DNA from: Pseudomonas sp. RIT-PI-r
Lineage (GTDB): Bacteria > Pseudomonadota > Gammaproteobacteria > Pseudomonadales > Pseudomonadaceae
Reading direction: 5' to 3'
DNA length: 64,000 nucleotides
Assembly (NCBI RefSeq): GCF_001297015.1
Contig: NZ_LIGE01000047.1
Location: forward strand, 310,001 to 374,000
Shown: positions 1-8,065 of the stretch, piece by piece
How positions within the stretch are numbered: the first letter of the stretch is position 1
How the letters are laid out: each line of letters opens with the position of its first letter
Program-made: the position numbers and the translations under genes
Notes under the pieces: model-generated
The model's database searches: none
Seen by the model: the letters and a program-made list of their open reading frames with translations, nothing else
What the model was told of the DNA's origin: nothing

Positions 1-1
1 C

Positions 2-205
2 GAGAACCTGTTCGCCCAGCACCTGGTGCACAAGACCCTGCTGGCCTGCCTGGCCTGGATCGTATTCAGCGTGCTGCTGTGGGGCCGTAATCGTCTCGGC
101 TGGCGCGGTCACAAGGCGATTCGCTGGACTCTCGCCGGTTTCTGTCTGCTGATGTTGGCGTATTTCGGCAGCAAACTGGTTCGCGAATACATCCTGCACA
201 TCTGA
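2..205 (+). CDS. C-terminal part of a CcsA/YpjD-type inner-membrane protein
   Basis: Only the last 67 residues are in the window; the reading frame is open from the first bases and stops with TGA at 203-205. The peptide holds a hydrophobic segment (TLLACLAWIVFSVLLWG), a short basic loop and a second hydrophobic segment ending in a SKLVREYIL tail. This is how the CcsA-like YpjD membrane proteins of Pseudomonas end, which usually lie next to ffh and a CorC-like gene. The family is related to cytochrome c assembly proteins, but the function of YpjD itself is unclear. The next gene starts 12 bases downstream, so the two are probably cotranscribed. Confidence 0.7.
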   Translation, partial: ENLFAQHLVHKTLLACLAWIVFSVLLWGRNRLGWRGHKAIRWTLAGFCLLMLAYFGSKLVREYILHI

Positions 206-217
206 CGGGCGGCATAA

Positions 218-1459
218 ATGGACGGTTTGCCCCTAGGGCCGATGCTCGCGGTATTTGTCCTGCTGATTTTATGGTCAGGGCTGTTTACCGCCGTCGAAAT
301 CGCGCAGCAACACCTGCTTGCGCAACGCACGGCCTCACGCGCCAGCGATAAACCGTTGGCGAAGCTGGGCTTCCCGCTCGACAGCCTGATCCTCTGCAAC
401 ACCCTGTGCCGTGCGCTTGCTGTGGTGATCGCGACGCTGCTGGCGATTTTCCTCTGTGAAGAAAACGGCCCGTGGGCGGCGTGCCTGGTGGGCGGCGCAA
501 TCCTGCTGGTGTTCGCCGATTACTTCCCGCGCACCGTCGCCCGGCGCTATCCCGACGCGGTGCTGGCGTTCGGCAACTCTTTGCTGACAGTGCCGCTGAA
601 GATTGTTTATCCGTTCGCCTGGCTGTTCAGCCGTGCCAGCGGTTTGCTGATCCGCCCGTTCGCGCGAAAAACCCAAGTAGTGCAGCACAGCGAGGACGAT
701 GCGCCTTCCGATCGTCACGATGATGTCGAACACCCCGTTCACGCGCACCCGGTTTCAGGGATCCACGCGCTGGACAACATCACCGTCAACGACATTCTGG
801 TGCCGCGCAGTGATGTCGACGGCATCAACCTCGACGATTCGATCGAAGAGATCATTGAACAACTGCGCCATAACAAGCGCACGCGCCTGCCGGTGTTTCA
901 CAGCGACATCAATCAGGTTGAAGCGGTGCTCAATACCCGGCAGATCCGTCATCTGCTGAACAATGCCGATTTGACTCGTGAAACCCTGCTGGCGGCAAGT
1001 TACGAGCCGTACTTCGTACCGGAAAGCACACCGTTGCAACTGCAGCTGCTGAACTTCCACAAGCAACAGCGACGGCTGGGCATGGTAGTCGACGAGTACG
1101 GCGAAGTGCTTGGTATCGTCACACTGGAAGATATTCTCGAAGAGATCGTTGGCGAATTTGAAAGTGAGCACAGCCTCGATAACCCGCATATTCATACGCA
1201 GCCCGATGGACGAATGGTGATTGATGGCACCGCTTCGATCCGTGAATTGAACAAGTGCCTGGGCTGGCATTTGCCGAGCGACGGGCCGAAAACGCTGAAC
1301 GGGTTGGTGACTGAAGCACTGGAGACGATTCCCGAGAGTGCGGTTTGCTTGAAGATCGGCCGTTATCGCCTGGAGATTCTCGAGACCGAGGAGAACCGGG
1401 TGAGCAAGGTGTTGATCTGGCATACCTCTTCTGTGCCTGCTCTGATGCCTGCCCGATAG
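218..1459 (+). CDS. CNNM/CorC-HlyC family membrane protein with CBS pair
   Basis: The 413-residue protein has the YfjD/CorB layout. Hydrophobic segments at about residues 5-25, 60-90 and 115-140 form the DUF21 domain. A CBS pair follows at about 180-310 (VNDILVPRSDV and VDEYGEVLGIVTLEDILEEIVGE), and a C-terminal CorC_HlyC domain at about 325-405 (GRMVIDGTASIRELN). Proteins of this family are linked to Mg2+/Co2+ efflux or resistance; the old name hemolysin is misleading. The LEDILEEIVGEFESEH stretch is a strong family signature. No clear Shine-Dalgarno precedes the ATG, which fits translation coupled to the gene upstream. Confidence 0.88.
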   Translation: MDGLPLGPMLAVFVLLILWSGLFTAVEIAQQHLLAQRTASRASDKPLAKLGFPLDSLILCNTLCRALAVVIATLLAIFLCEENGPWAACLVGGAILLVFADYFPRTVARRYPDAVLAFGNSLLTVPLKIVYPFAWLFSRASGLLIRPFARKTQVVQHSEDDAPSDRHDDVEHPVHAHPVSGIHALDNITVNDILVPRSDVDGINLDDSIEEIIEQLRHNKRTRLPVFHSDINQVEAVLNTRQIRHLLNNADLTRETLLAASYEPYFVPESTPLQLQLLNFHKQQRRLGMVVDEYGEVLGIVTLEDILEEIVGEFESEHSLDNPHIHTQPDGRMVIDGTASIRELNKCLGWHLPSDGPKTLNGLVTEALETIPESAVCLKIGRYRLEILETEENRVSKVLIWHTSSVPALMPAR

Positions 1460-1473
1460 ACGACTTTTTGCTC

Positions 1474-1503
1474 TTGTTCAATCGTTAGCCCCCTTCCTAT
1501 AAT
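1474..1503 (+). promoter_or_regulatory. Candidate sigma70 promoter for the MHS transporter
   Basis: TTGTTC (1474-1479) and TATAAT (1498-1503) are separated by 18 bases, a near-consensus sigma70 promoter. The predicted start near 1510 would give an untranslated leader of about 180 nt before the transporter start at 1689. Confidence 0.55.
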
Positions 1504-1535
1504 CGAGGCGCTTACCCAAGCGCCGCCGAGCCTCG
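1504..1535 (+). promoter_or_regulatory. Hairpin-forming leader just after the promoter
   Basis: GGCGCTT (1507-1513) pairs perfectly with AAGCGCC (1518-1524) across a 4-nt loop. CGAGGC (1504-1509) can alternatively pair with GCCTCG (1530-1535), so two mutually exclusive structures exist at the start of the leader. There is no U-run, so this is not a simple terminator. Confidence 0.4.
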
Positions 1536-1688
1536 TGCTTACCCCGCACACAACAGGTTTCGGCCATTTCCGCTGCACTCCGGCGACTGTTCCTACCTGA
1601 AACAGCGACCGCGCCTCATCCCACATCCCTGGGTGTTCGACCATAATAATTCGCTCCAACGGAGCTCATGACTGTCAGGGATCACCGC

Positions 1689-3005
1689 ATGACGACCAGT
1701 ACCGCTTACAGCGACACCGCGCCTGCCCAACCGACCAACTCCGCCACCCGCGTGGCGACGGCGAGTTTTATCGGCACCGCGATCGAGTTCTACGATTTCT
1801 ATGTTTACGCCACGGCGGCCGCGCTGGTGATCGGGCCGGTGTTCTTTCCGCAGACGTCCGGCACCGCGCAGATGCTCTCGGCGTTTCTTACTTTCGGTAT
1901 CGCCTTCCTTGCCCGACCGCTGGGCTCGGCGCTGTTCGGCCACTTCGGTGACCGTATCGGGCGCAAGTCGACGCTGGTGGCATCCTTGCTGTTGATGGGC
2001 GTATGTACAACGCTGATTGGCGTGCTGCCGGGTTACGCCACCATCGGCGCGTGGGCACCGATTCTATTGTGCGTGCTGCGTTTTGGTCAGGGCCTGGGAT
2101 TGGGCGGCGAATGGGGCGGTGCCGCCCTGCTCGCGACGGAAAACGCGCCAAAGGGCAAACGCGCGTGGTTCGGCATGTTCCCGCAGCTCGGCCCGTCCAT
2201 TGGTTTTCTCGCGGCCAACGGCTTGTTTCTGACCCTGGCCATGACCCTCGATGACGAGCAATTTCGCAGTTGGGGCTGGCGCATTCCGTTCCTGCTCAGC
2301 GCAGCGCTGGTGATGGTCGGTTTGTATGTGCGTTTGAAGCTGCATGAAACCCCGGTATTCGCCAATGCCGTCGCTCGGCAGGAACGGGTGAAGGTGCCGC
2401 TGGTCGAGCTGTTCAGCCAGTACTGGGCGCCAACCTTGTTGGGCGCAGCGGCGATGGTGGTGTGTTATGCGCTGTTCTATATCTCGACGGTATTCTCCCT
2501 CAGCTATGGAGTTTCCACGCTCGGCTACAGTCGCGAAACATTCCTTGGGCTGCTGTGTTTTGCCGTGCTGTTCATGGCTGCCGCCACACCACTGTCCGCT
2601 TGGGCCAGCGACCGTTATGGACGCAAACCGGTGCTGATCATCGGTGGCGTGCTGGCGATACTTTCCGGGTTTCTGATGGAGCCGCTGCTGACTCAGGGTT
2701 CGACCTGGGGCGTAGCGCTGTTTCTGTGCATTGAGCTGTTCTTGATGGGCGTGACGTTCGCGCCGATGGGGGCGCTGTTGCCAGAGCTGTTCCCGACCCA
2801 CGTGCGTTATACCGGCGCTTCGGCGGCGTATAACCTGGGCGGCATTGTCGGGGCCTCGGCGGCGCCGTTCTTTGCGCAGAAACTGGTGGCAATGGGGGGT
2901 TTGAGTTATGTCGGCGGGTATGTGTCGGGGGCGGCGGTGCTGAGTTTGATTGCGGTGCTGTGCCTGAAGGAAACGCGTGGCAACGATCTGAATCGGGTTG
3001 CCTGA
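1689..3005 (+). CDS. MFS transporter, metabolite:H+ symporter (MHS) type
   Basis: A 438-residue permease with about 12 hydrophobic segments. The N-terminal block ATASFIGTAIEFYDFYVYATAAA and the loop GHFGDRIGRKS are typical of the MHS branch of the major facilitator superfamily (ProP, ShiA, YhjE relatives), which imports organic acids, betaines or shikimate with protons. The exact substrate cannot be told from sequence. I chose ATG 1689 because AGGG lies 8 bases upstream; an in-frame ATG at 1668 also has a nearby GGAG, but only 3 bases away, and would add 7 residues. The gene sits alone behind its own promoter and leader and is followed by a REP pair shared with convergent purT. Confidence 0.85.
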   Translation: MTTSTAYSDTAPAQPTNSATRVATASFIGTAIEFYDFYVYATAAALVIGPVFFPQTSGTAQMLSAFLTFGIAFLARPLGSALFGHFGDRIGRKSTLVASLLLMGVCTTLIGVLPGYATIGAWAPILLCVLRFGQGLGLGGEWGGAALLATENAPKGKRAWFGMFPQLGPSIGFLAANGLFLTLAMTLDDEQFRSWGWRIPFLLSAALVMVGLYVRLKLHETPVFANAVARQERVKVPLVELFSQYWAPTLLGAAAMVVCYALFYISTVFSLSYGVSTLGYSRETFLGLLCFAVLFMAAATPLSAWASDRYGRKPVLIIGGVLAILSGFLMEPLLTQGSTWGVALFLCIELFLMGVTFAPMGALLPELFPTHVRYTGASAAYNLGGIVGASAAPFFAQKLVAMGGLSYVGGYVSGAAVLSLIAVLCLKETRGNDLNRVA

Positions 3006-3012
3006 TAGGCCG

Positions 3013-3081
3013 CCATCGCGAGCAGGCTCACTCCTACAGGGGAACGCATTCCAACTGTAGGAGTGAGCCTGCTCGCGATGG
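3013..3081. repeat. REP pair (REPIN), CGAGCAGGCTCACTCCTAC class
   Basis: Two inverted copies of a REP sequence (CCATCGCGAGCAGGCTCACT and its complement) face each other around a short spacer. They can fold into one long hairpin between the convergent transporter gene and purT. Confidence 0.9.
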
Positions 3082-3093
3082 GCGCGACTCGGT

Positions 3094-4275
3094 TTAGAGT
3101 TCTATGACAACAGCCTGAGCAGCACGGGTCGCCTTGGCACGCGCAGCCTCGATCGACTCATCCCGCGCCAGCGCCACGCCCATACGGCGCTGGCCATTCA
3201 CTTCCGGTTTACCAAACAGACGCAACGCCGTATCGGGCTCGCTCAACGCAGCACCCAGATTGGCGAATGCGGTCTGGGTCGACTGCCCTTCCACCAGAAT
3301 CACCGCAGAAGCCGAAGGCCCGAACTGACGGATCAACGGCACTGGCAGGCCCAGAATCGCGCGAGCGTGCAGAGCGAACTGCGACAGATCCTGCGAAATC
3401 AATGTAACCAGACCAGTGTCATGCGGACGCGGCGAGACTTCGCTGAACCACACCTGATCACCCTTGATGAACAGCTCAACGCCGAACAGACCACGGCCTC
3501 CCAGCGCTTCGGTTACCGCTTTGGCTACCCGCTCGGATTCGGCCAGTGCAACCGGGCTCATGGCCTGTGGCTGCCAGGATTCCTGATAGTCGCCCTTCTC
3601 CTGACGGTGACCGACCGGCGCACAGAACGTGGTGCCGCCGATGTGGCGCACGGTCAGCAGGGTAATTTCGTAATCGAAATCGATGAAACCTTCGATGATC
3701 ACCCGACCTTTACCGGCGCGACCGCCTTCTTGCGCATAATCCCAGGCTTTCTGCACGTCATCGGCGCTGCGCAGCAAGCTCTGGCCTTTGCCCGACGAAC
3801 TCATCACCGGTTTGACGACGCATGGGAAGCCCAGGTCTTCAACGGCTTTGCTGTAGTCCTCGAAGGTGTCGGCAAAGTGGTACGGCGAGGTCGGCAGATC
3901 CAGCTCTTCAGCGGCCAGACGACGAATGCCTTCACGGTTCATGGTCAATTGCGCCGCGCGCGCGGTCGGGATCACGGTGAAGCCTTCGGCTTCCAGTTCG
4001 ACCAGCGTGGCGGTGGCGATGGCTTCGATTTCCGGCACGATGAAGTGCGGTTTTTCGGCTTCGATCACTGCGCGCAGGGCAGCGCCGTCGAGCATGTTGA
4101 TCACGTGGCTGCGATGCGCAACTTGCATGGCCGGCGCGTTGGCGTAGCGGTCAACGGCGATCACTTCAACGCCCAGGCGTTGCAGCTCGATCACCACTTC
4201 CTTGCCCAACTCACCACAGCCACACAGCAATACGCGGGTCGCGGTCGGCGACAATGGAGTTCCGATACGGGTCAT
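3094..4275 (-). CDS. purT: Formate-dependent phosphoribosylglycinamide formyltransferase
   Basis: The 393-residue protein is full length for PurT, the ATP-grasp enzyme that makes formylglycinamide ribonucleotide from GAR, formate and ATP in purine synthesis. The N-terminal nucleotide-binding loop (VLLCGCGELGKEVVIELQRLG), the central PCVVKPVMSSSGKGQS ATP-grasp loop and the metal site FSEVSPRPHDTGLVTL are all present. It is transcribed toward the MHS transporter, with a REP pair between their 3' ends, and has its own leader hairpin upstream. purL, another step of the same pathway, lies about 15 kb away. Confidence 0.97.
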   Translation of the reverse strand: MTRIGTPLSPTATRVLLCGCGELGKEVVIELQRLGVEVIAVDRYANAPAMQVAHRSHVINMLDGAALRAVIEAEKPHFIVPEIEAIATATLVELEAEGFTVIPTARAAQLTMNREGIRRLAAEELDLPTSPYHFADTFEDYSKAVEDLGFPCVVKPVMSSSGKGQSLLRSADDVQKAWDYAQEGGRAGKGRVIIEGFIDFDYEITLLTVRHIGGTTFCAPVGHRQEKGDYQESWQPQAMSPVALAESERVAKAVTEALGGRGLFGVELFIKGDQVWFSEVSPRPHDTGLVTLISQDLSQFALHARAILGLPVPLIRQFGPSASAVILVEGQSTQTAFANLGAALSEPDTALRLFGKPEVNGQRRMGVALARDESIEAARAKATRAAQAVVIEL

Positions 4276-4320
4276 CTCAGGTCCTCAAAGAAGCGGATCA
4301 TCGAGGAAAGCAACGCCAGA

Positions 4321-4354
4321 CGCGCTTTCCATGGGGAGAAAGCGCGGCATTTTA
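4321..4354 (-). promoter_or_regulatory. Candidate -10 box and 5' leader hairpin of purT
   Basis: On the minus strand TAAAAT (4354-4349) resembles a -10 element. Just downstream, complementary 9-mers at 4338-4346 and 4321-4329 form a stem around an 8-nt loop, about 45 bases before the purT start. No good -35 was found, so the promoter part is weak; the hairpin itself is clear. Confidence 0.4.
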
Positions 4355-4375
4355 CATGAACCAGAGGCTTTGGCT

Positions 4376-4843
4376 TCAGCCGGCGACGGCCTGTTTGCGC
4401 TCACGCCAGGCCATGATCAGCCAAACGGCGGTGACACCCGCGAATTTCGACAGCAGCGCAGTGATGATCACCGGCGGCGTCAGCAGGTCGATCATGCCGA
4501 AGAAGATAAAGGTATCGAGGGGAATACTCAGCGCCGAACTGATCCACAAGCGGTCGCGCAACGGCCGTTTGGTGACGCTGAACACCAGCCAGTCGATGAT
4601 TTCCGACACCGCGAATGCCGTGGCACTGGCCAGCGCGATGGACGGATCGGAGGTGACGTAAGACAACACCAACGCCGCCAGCATCGCCACCAGCGCACCG
4701 TGACCGAAGCGGGTTTGCACCATGTCGCGCAGTATGAACACCAGGCCACCCCAGGCCGACCAGATGATGTCCAGGTGTGGCGCGGTGGAAAAGGCGAAGT
4801 TGATCAGCACGACGCTGCTGATGTAAGCGATGAGGAAAATCAT
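4376..4843 (-). CDS. VUT family membrane protein (putative queuosine-precursor transporter)
   Basis: A 155-residue protein with about five hydrophobic segments, starting MIFLIAYISSVVLINFAFS. The core SYVTSDPSIALASATAFAVSEIIDWLVF and KRPLRDRLWISSALSIPLDTFIFF match the VUT (DUF165/YhhQ-like) family. YhhQ is a transporter for preQ0/preQ1, but this protein is shorter than E. coli YhhQ and belongs to a separate short group, so the substrate is an inference. It lies upstream of purT on the same strand with about 100 bases between them. Confidence 0.75.
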   Translation of the reverse strand: MIFLIAYISSVVLINFAFSTAPHLDIIWSAWGGLVFILRDMVQTRFGHGALVAMLAALVLSYVTSDPSIALASATAFAVSEIIDWLVFSVTKRPLRDRLWISSALSIPLDTFIFFGMIDLLTPPVIITALLSKFAGVTAVWLIMAWRERKQAVAG

Positions 4844-4897
4844 GGAGGCGACCTGGCAGATTGGCGCACAGATTACTGGACCCGCAGATCAAGAGCC

Positions 4898-5187
4898 ACC
4901 CCCTCACCCCAGCCCTCTCCCCCATGGGGGGCGAGGGGGAAAGGGAGCAGAACTTCGTTGAATCGACTCCCGAGTTCGACTCGATAACCCAGGTCGGTGC
5001 GACCCGAGCAATCAACGCGGTCGCTCCCTCTCCCTTCAGGCGAGGGGGAAAGGGAGCCTATTGGGGGCCTTTCAAATCTTGAGTCCGACTCGACATGTCA
5101 GGTCGGCGTATAGCGTAAGACACCTCGGTCAGTCCCCTCTCCCAATGGGCGGTCCGACGTTTCGGGAGGGTTAGGGTGAGGGCAATC
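4898..5187. repeat. Degenerate copies of a dispersed intergenic repeat (CCCTCTCCC family)
   Basis: The 350-base gap between the VUT gene and the DUF1289 gene has no credible gene. It holds two diverged copies (about 4968-5033 and 5082-5150) of a unit that begins like GAATTCGACTCGGTAT, contains GGTCGG and ends in CGGTCAGTCCCCTCTCCC. Each is joined to CCCTCTCCC/GAGGGGG arms that can form hairpins. The same unit occurs in opposite orientation, almost intact, at 17638-17724 and 17747-17833. Confidence 0.65.
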
Positions 5188-5196
5188 TCTAGCCGT

Positions 5197-5406
5197 TCAC
5201 GATTTTGAAGGGATCATCCACACCAGCCCACTCGCCTTCGCCCGCTCATGACACAACCCCAGCACCACGCGGCGCTCGTCGTTGCTCATGCGGCCCCAGC
5301 GGGTAATCTCTTCCACCGTACGCTGGCAGCCGGTGCAAATATCCTGCTCATCCAGCGCACAAATATTCACGCACGGCGAGGCGACAGGTCTTTCGACAGT
5401 CGTCAT
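5197..5406 (-). CDS. DUF1289 family small cysteine-cluster protein
   Basis: The 69-residue protein has the DUF1289 signature SPCVNICALDEQDICTGCQRT, with Cys12, Cys16, Cys24 and Cys27 placed to bind a metal or Fe-S cluster, followed by EEITRWGRMSNDERR. The family function is unknown. Its ATG overlaps the stop of the carbonic anhydrase-like gene by 4 bases (ATGA), so the two are translationally coupled. Confidence 0.88.
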   Translation of the reverse strand: MTTVERPVASPCVNICALDEQDICTGCQRTVEEITRWGRMSNDERRVVLGLCHERAKASGLVWMIPSKS

Positions 5407-5927
5407 TGTTCTTGCTCAACCAGATCGCGCGCGTAACGCTGCGAGTTATGCACATAGTGGGCGGCGCTGGCCTCAAGCATCTTCTTCTGCGCCTCGGTCA
5501 GCTCGCGCACAACCTTGCCCGGCGAACCCATGACCAGCGAACCATCGGGAATTTCCTTGCCTTCGCCGATCAGCGAGTTGGCGCCGATGATGCAGTTCTT
5601 GCCGATCTTCGCGCCGTTGAGAATCACCGCGTTAATGCCGATCAGGCTGTAATCGCCGACGGTACAGCCATGCAGCATCGCATTGTGGCCGATGGTCACG
5701 CCGGTGCCGATGGTCAGCGGATAGCCCATGTCGGTGTGCATCACGGTGCCGTCCTGGACGTTGCTGTTCTTGCCGATCAGGATCAGTTCATTGTCGCCAC
5801 GCAACACGGCGTTGAACCAGACGTTGGCGCCTTCTTCCAGTTTGACCTTGCCCACCAGCACGGCATTGGGGGCGACCCAGCTCTGTGGATGGGTCTCGAC
5901 ACGGGCGTCGCCCAGGCGGTATTTCAT
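5403..5927 (-). CDS. Gamma-carbonic anhydrase family hexapeptide-repeat protein
   Basis: A 174-residue left-handed beta-helix protein of the PaaY/YrdA/CaiE group. Hexapeptide turns run through about residues 20-140 (VLVGKVKLEEGANVWFNAVLRGDN and onward). The three zinc-type histidines are visible in GTVMHTD, TIGHNAML and LHGCTVGD. Members can be carbonic anhydrases or thioesterase-like, and the substrate here is unknown. I chose ATG 5927 because GAGGAAAACAAG places a strong ribosome site just upstream and the length then matches the family. An ATG at 5948 would add seven residues with a poorer site. Confidence 0.9.
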   Translation of the reverse strand: MKYRLGDARVETHPQSWVAPNAVLVGKVKLEEGANVWFNAVLRGDNELILIGKNSNVQDGTVMHTDMGYPLTIGTGVTIGHNAMLHGCTVGDYSLIGINAVILNGAKIGKNCIIGANSLIGEGKEIPDGSLVMGSPGKVVRELTEAQKKMLEASAAHYVHNSQRYARDLVEQEQ

Positions 5928-5974
5928 CTTGTTTTCCTCAGGGCTCACGGTGAATGGCCGTTCGAACGACGGCT

Positions 5975-6574
5975 TCAGGTGTTGATAAAACTTTTCGGCG
6001 GTTGGTGCAGGCTGATTTTCGCGTCATAGAGCAGGTTGATCAACTCGACGATCATGATCGCCGTCAGGCCCCAGATTTTGTATTCGCCAAAGCGGTAGCT
6101 CGGCACGTACCAACTGTGTCCCTGATAGTCGATGCGATGGGTATGCTCGCGAGGGTCTTTACGGAAGAATTCCAGCGGCACGCTGAAGACAGCGGCAATC
6201 TCGGCATCATTGGCGCGATATTCGACAAAATCGGGGATCACACCGACATAAGGCGTGACCTTGATGCCGTGCAGAGAGATCAGCGGGCTGAGCGGGCCGA
6301 TGACTTCGACCAACCCGGGCGGCAAACCGATTTCCTCTTCGGCTTCACGCAGGGCGGTGAAGATCAGATCCGGGTCTTCCGGATCGCGGCGCCCACCAGG
6401 GAAAGCGACTTCGCCGCCGTGGGTCGAGAGGCCGCTGGCGCGCAGGGTCAGCACCAGTTCCGGCTCGTCACTGCGGGTGATCGGCACCAGAACGGCGGCC
6501 TCGGGGAAACGTGTGTCGGTTTCCAGCGTGCGCGGTGTGTGGTTGCTTACCCGATGCAGTAGCTCGTCCAGCAT
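5975..6574 (-). CDS. CoA pyrophosphatase-type Nudix hydrolase
   Basis: The 199-residue protein carries the Nudix box GGRRDPEDPDLIFTALREAE followed by EEIGL. Just before it lies the extension LRASGLSTHGGEVAFPGG, typical of the NudL/coenzyme A diphosphatase group (UPF0035). Such enzymes split CoA and acyl-CoA into 4'-phosphopantetheine and 3',5'-ADP. It lies upstream of the carbonic anhydrase-like gene on the same strand and is divergent from a second Nudix gene, with 147 bases between them holding both promoters. Confidence 0.88.
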   Translation of the reverse strand: MLDELLHRVSNHTPRTLETDTRFPEAAVLVPITRSDEPELVLTLRASGLSTHGGEVAFPGGRRDPEDPDLIFTALREAEEEIGLPPGLVEVIGPLSPLISLHGIKVTPYVGVIPDFVEYRANDAEIAAVFSVPLEFFRKDPREHTHRIDYQGHSWYVPSYRFGEYKIWGLTAIMIVELINLLYDAKISLHQPPKSFINT

Positions 6575-6721
6575 GAGTGTTCTCGATCTGTGCCTTACCC
6601 TGCATCATGCACCAATCATTGCGAGTGCCCAAGCCCCGGAAACCTGTCGTGTCGCGAAACGACAACTTGCCGACCGGCACCGCTGCACGCCAAGATAGGC
6701 GCAGCATTCAGGAAGCCCAGC

Positions 6722-7276
6722 ATGAATTTTTGCAGCCACTGCGGTAAACCGGTCACCCAGCGCATTCCCGAAGGCGATTCGCGGCTGCGATTTGTTTGTG
6801 ACAGCTGTCAGACCATTCACTATCAGAACCCCAATATCGTCGCCGGCTGCGTGCCGACCTGGGGCACGAAGGTGCTGCTCTGCCGTCGCGCCATCGAGCC
6901 GCGCCTCGGTTACTGGACGTTGCCTGCCGGTTTCATGGAGAACGGCGAGACCATCGAACAAGCCGCCGTGCGTGAAACGGCTGAAGAAGCCTGCGCCCGG
7001 GTGCGTAACCTGAGCATCTATACGCTGATCGACGTGCCGCACATCAGTCAGGTGCATGTGTTCTTCCGCGCCGAACTGGTGGATCTCGACTTTGCTGCGG
7101 GCCCCGAGAGCCTAGAAGTGCAACTATTCGACGAAGCCGACATTCCTTGGGACGAGCTGGCTTTCCGCACGGTGGGGCGTACCCTAGAATGCTTCTTCGC
7201 TGATCGGCGTGTTGAGGAGTATCCGGTTCGTTCGGAGTCGATTCCGCCGTTGGTGCAGCCGGTCATTGTTGGTTAG
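6722..7276 (+). CDS. Nudix hydrolase with N-terminal zinc ribbon (NudC-like)
   Basis: A 183-residue protein. Cysteines at CSHCGK and CDSCQ (residues about 4-34) form a zinc ribbon, followed by a Nudix box in GFMENGETIEQAAVRETAEEA. The ribbon plus Nudix fold recalls NADH pyrophosphatase NudC, but the protein is shorter and lacks the N-terminal NudC domain. The nucleotide substrate is therefore uncertain. ATG 6722 is preceded by AGGAAG at a 6-base spacing, making this start clear. Confidence 0.85.
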   Translation: MNFCSHCGKPVTQRIPEGDSRLRFVCDSCQTIHYQNPNIVAGCVPTWGTKVLLCRRAIEPRLGYWTLPAGFMENGETIEQAAVRETAEEACARVRNLSIYTLIDVPHISQVHVFFRAELVDLDFAAGPESLEVQLFDEADIPWDELAFRTVGRTLECFFADRRVEEYPVRSESIPPLVQPVIVG

Positions 7277-7280
7277 AAAT

Positions 7281-7310
7281 CAAAAGATCGCAGCCTGCGG
7301 CAGCTCCTAC
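7281..7310. repeat. Single REP sequence
   Basis: One unpaired CAAAAGATCGCAGCCTGCGG-type REP arm ending CAGCTCCTAC lies between the Nudix gene and the L,D-transpeptidase gene. Confidence 0.8.
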
Positions 7311-7349
7311 ATAAATCCTGTTTGCTTCACTCCCTGGGGAATCGTTTCA

Positions 7350-7865
7350 ATGCGCTGGTTGCTTGTCCTGTTCTGCCTGTCGTTCGTTAGCGTCTCCCAA
7401 GCGTCCTTCGTGACCACCGTGACGCCGGCGAATACCCCGCTTATCGAGAAAGTTCTGGTGCTCAAATCGGCGCATCAATTGCAGTTGATCGCCGACGGCA
7501 AGCCGCTGAAGACCTATCGCATCTCCCTGGGCAAGGGCGCGAAAAAAGGTCCGAAACTGATTGAAGGCGACAAGCGCACGCCGGAAGGTTTTTATTGGAT
7601 CGACTGGCGCAAGACCAGCGACAAATTCAACCTGTCGATGCACATTTCCTACCCGAACATCAGCGACTCGGCCCGCGCCCGGCGTGAAGGCGTCGAGCCT
7701 GGCGGCATGATCATGATCCACGGCACGCCGGATTCGGAAGAAACCCCGGAAGACCTGTTCCACACCCTCGACTGGACCGATGGCTGCGTCGCCATGCGCA
7801 ATGTGGATATGCGCGAAGTGTGGAGCCTGGTGCCGGACGGCACGATGGTCGAAATCCGCCCGTAA
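7350..7865 (+). CDS. L,D-transpeptidase family protein (YafK/YkuD domain)
   Basis: A 171-residue exported protein. The N-terminus MRWLLVLFCLSFVSVSQASF is a signal peptide. The YkuD domain follows: VLVLKSAHQLQLIADGKPLK, EGDKRTPEGFYWI, a histidine in MIMIHGTP (His124) and the catalytic cysteine in TDGCVAMRN (Cys146). Enzymes of this family crosslink peptidoglycan 3-3, attach lipoprotein or cleave it; this short form resembles YafK. The YkuD active site appears complete. ATG 7350 gives a clean signal peptide. A REP pair directly follows the stop. Confidence 0.87.
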   Translation: MRWLLVLFCLSFVSVSQASFVTTVTPANTPLIEKVLVLKSAHQLQLIADGKPLKTYRISLGKGAKKGPKLIEGDKRTPEGFYWIDWRKTSDKFNLSMHISYPNISDSARARREGVEPGGMIMIHGTPDSEETPEDLFHTLDWTDGCVAMRNVDMREVWSLVPDGTMVEIRP

Positions 7866-7898
7866 CCAGCGACCGCTGGTCACCCGCAAAAAATAAAT

Positions 7899-7980
7899 CA
7901 AAAGATCGCAGCCTGCGGCAGCTCCTACAGAGGTGATACCACTTCCCACTGTAGGAGCTGCCGCAGGCTGCGATCTTTTG
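7899..7980. repeat. REP pair, GATCGCAGCCTGCGGCAGCT class
   Basis: Two near-perfect inverted REP arms (CAAAAGATCGCAGCCTGCGG and complement) separated by about 20 bases. They lie between the L,D-transpeptidase gene and the nagR promoter region. Confidence 0.9.
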
Positions 7981-7998
7981 CTTTTTACAGCCCACCTT

Positions 7999-8009
7999 TA
8001 ATACCACTT
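7999..8009. promoter_or_regulatory. Upstream candidate NagR operator
   Basis: TAATACCACTT is the exact reverse complement of AAGTGGTATTA found at the nagR promoter about 70 bases downstream. Two or more NagR dimers could contact this region. Confidence 0.4.
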
Positions 8010-8065
8010 CAAACCAGACCCTTCATAACCCGCCATTTCATTGGGCAAACCGCCGATTGCCTGCG

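Noticed and set aside
4902..5082. Short open frames in the repeat-rich gap after the VUT gene
   Set aside because: They consist of CCCTCTCCC-type repeat sequence and have no ribosome sites.
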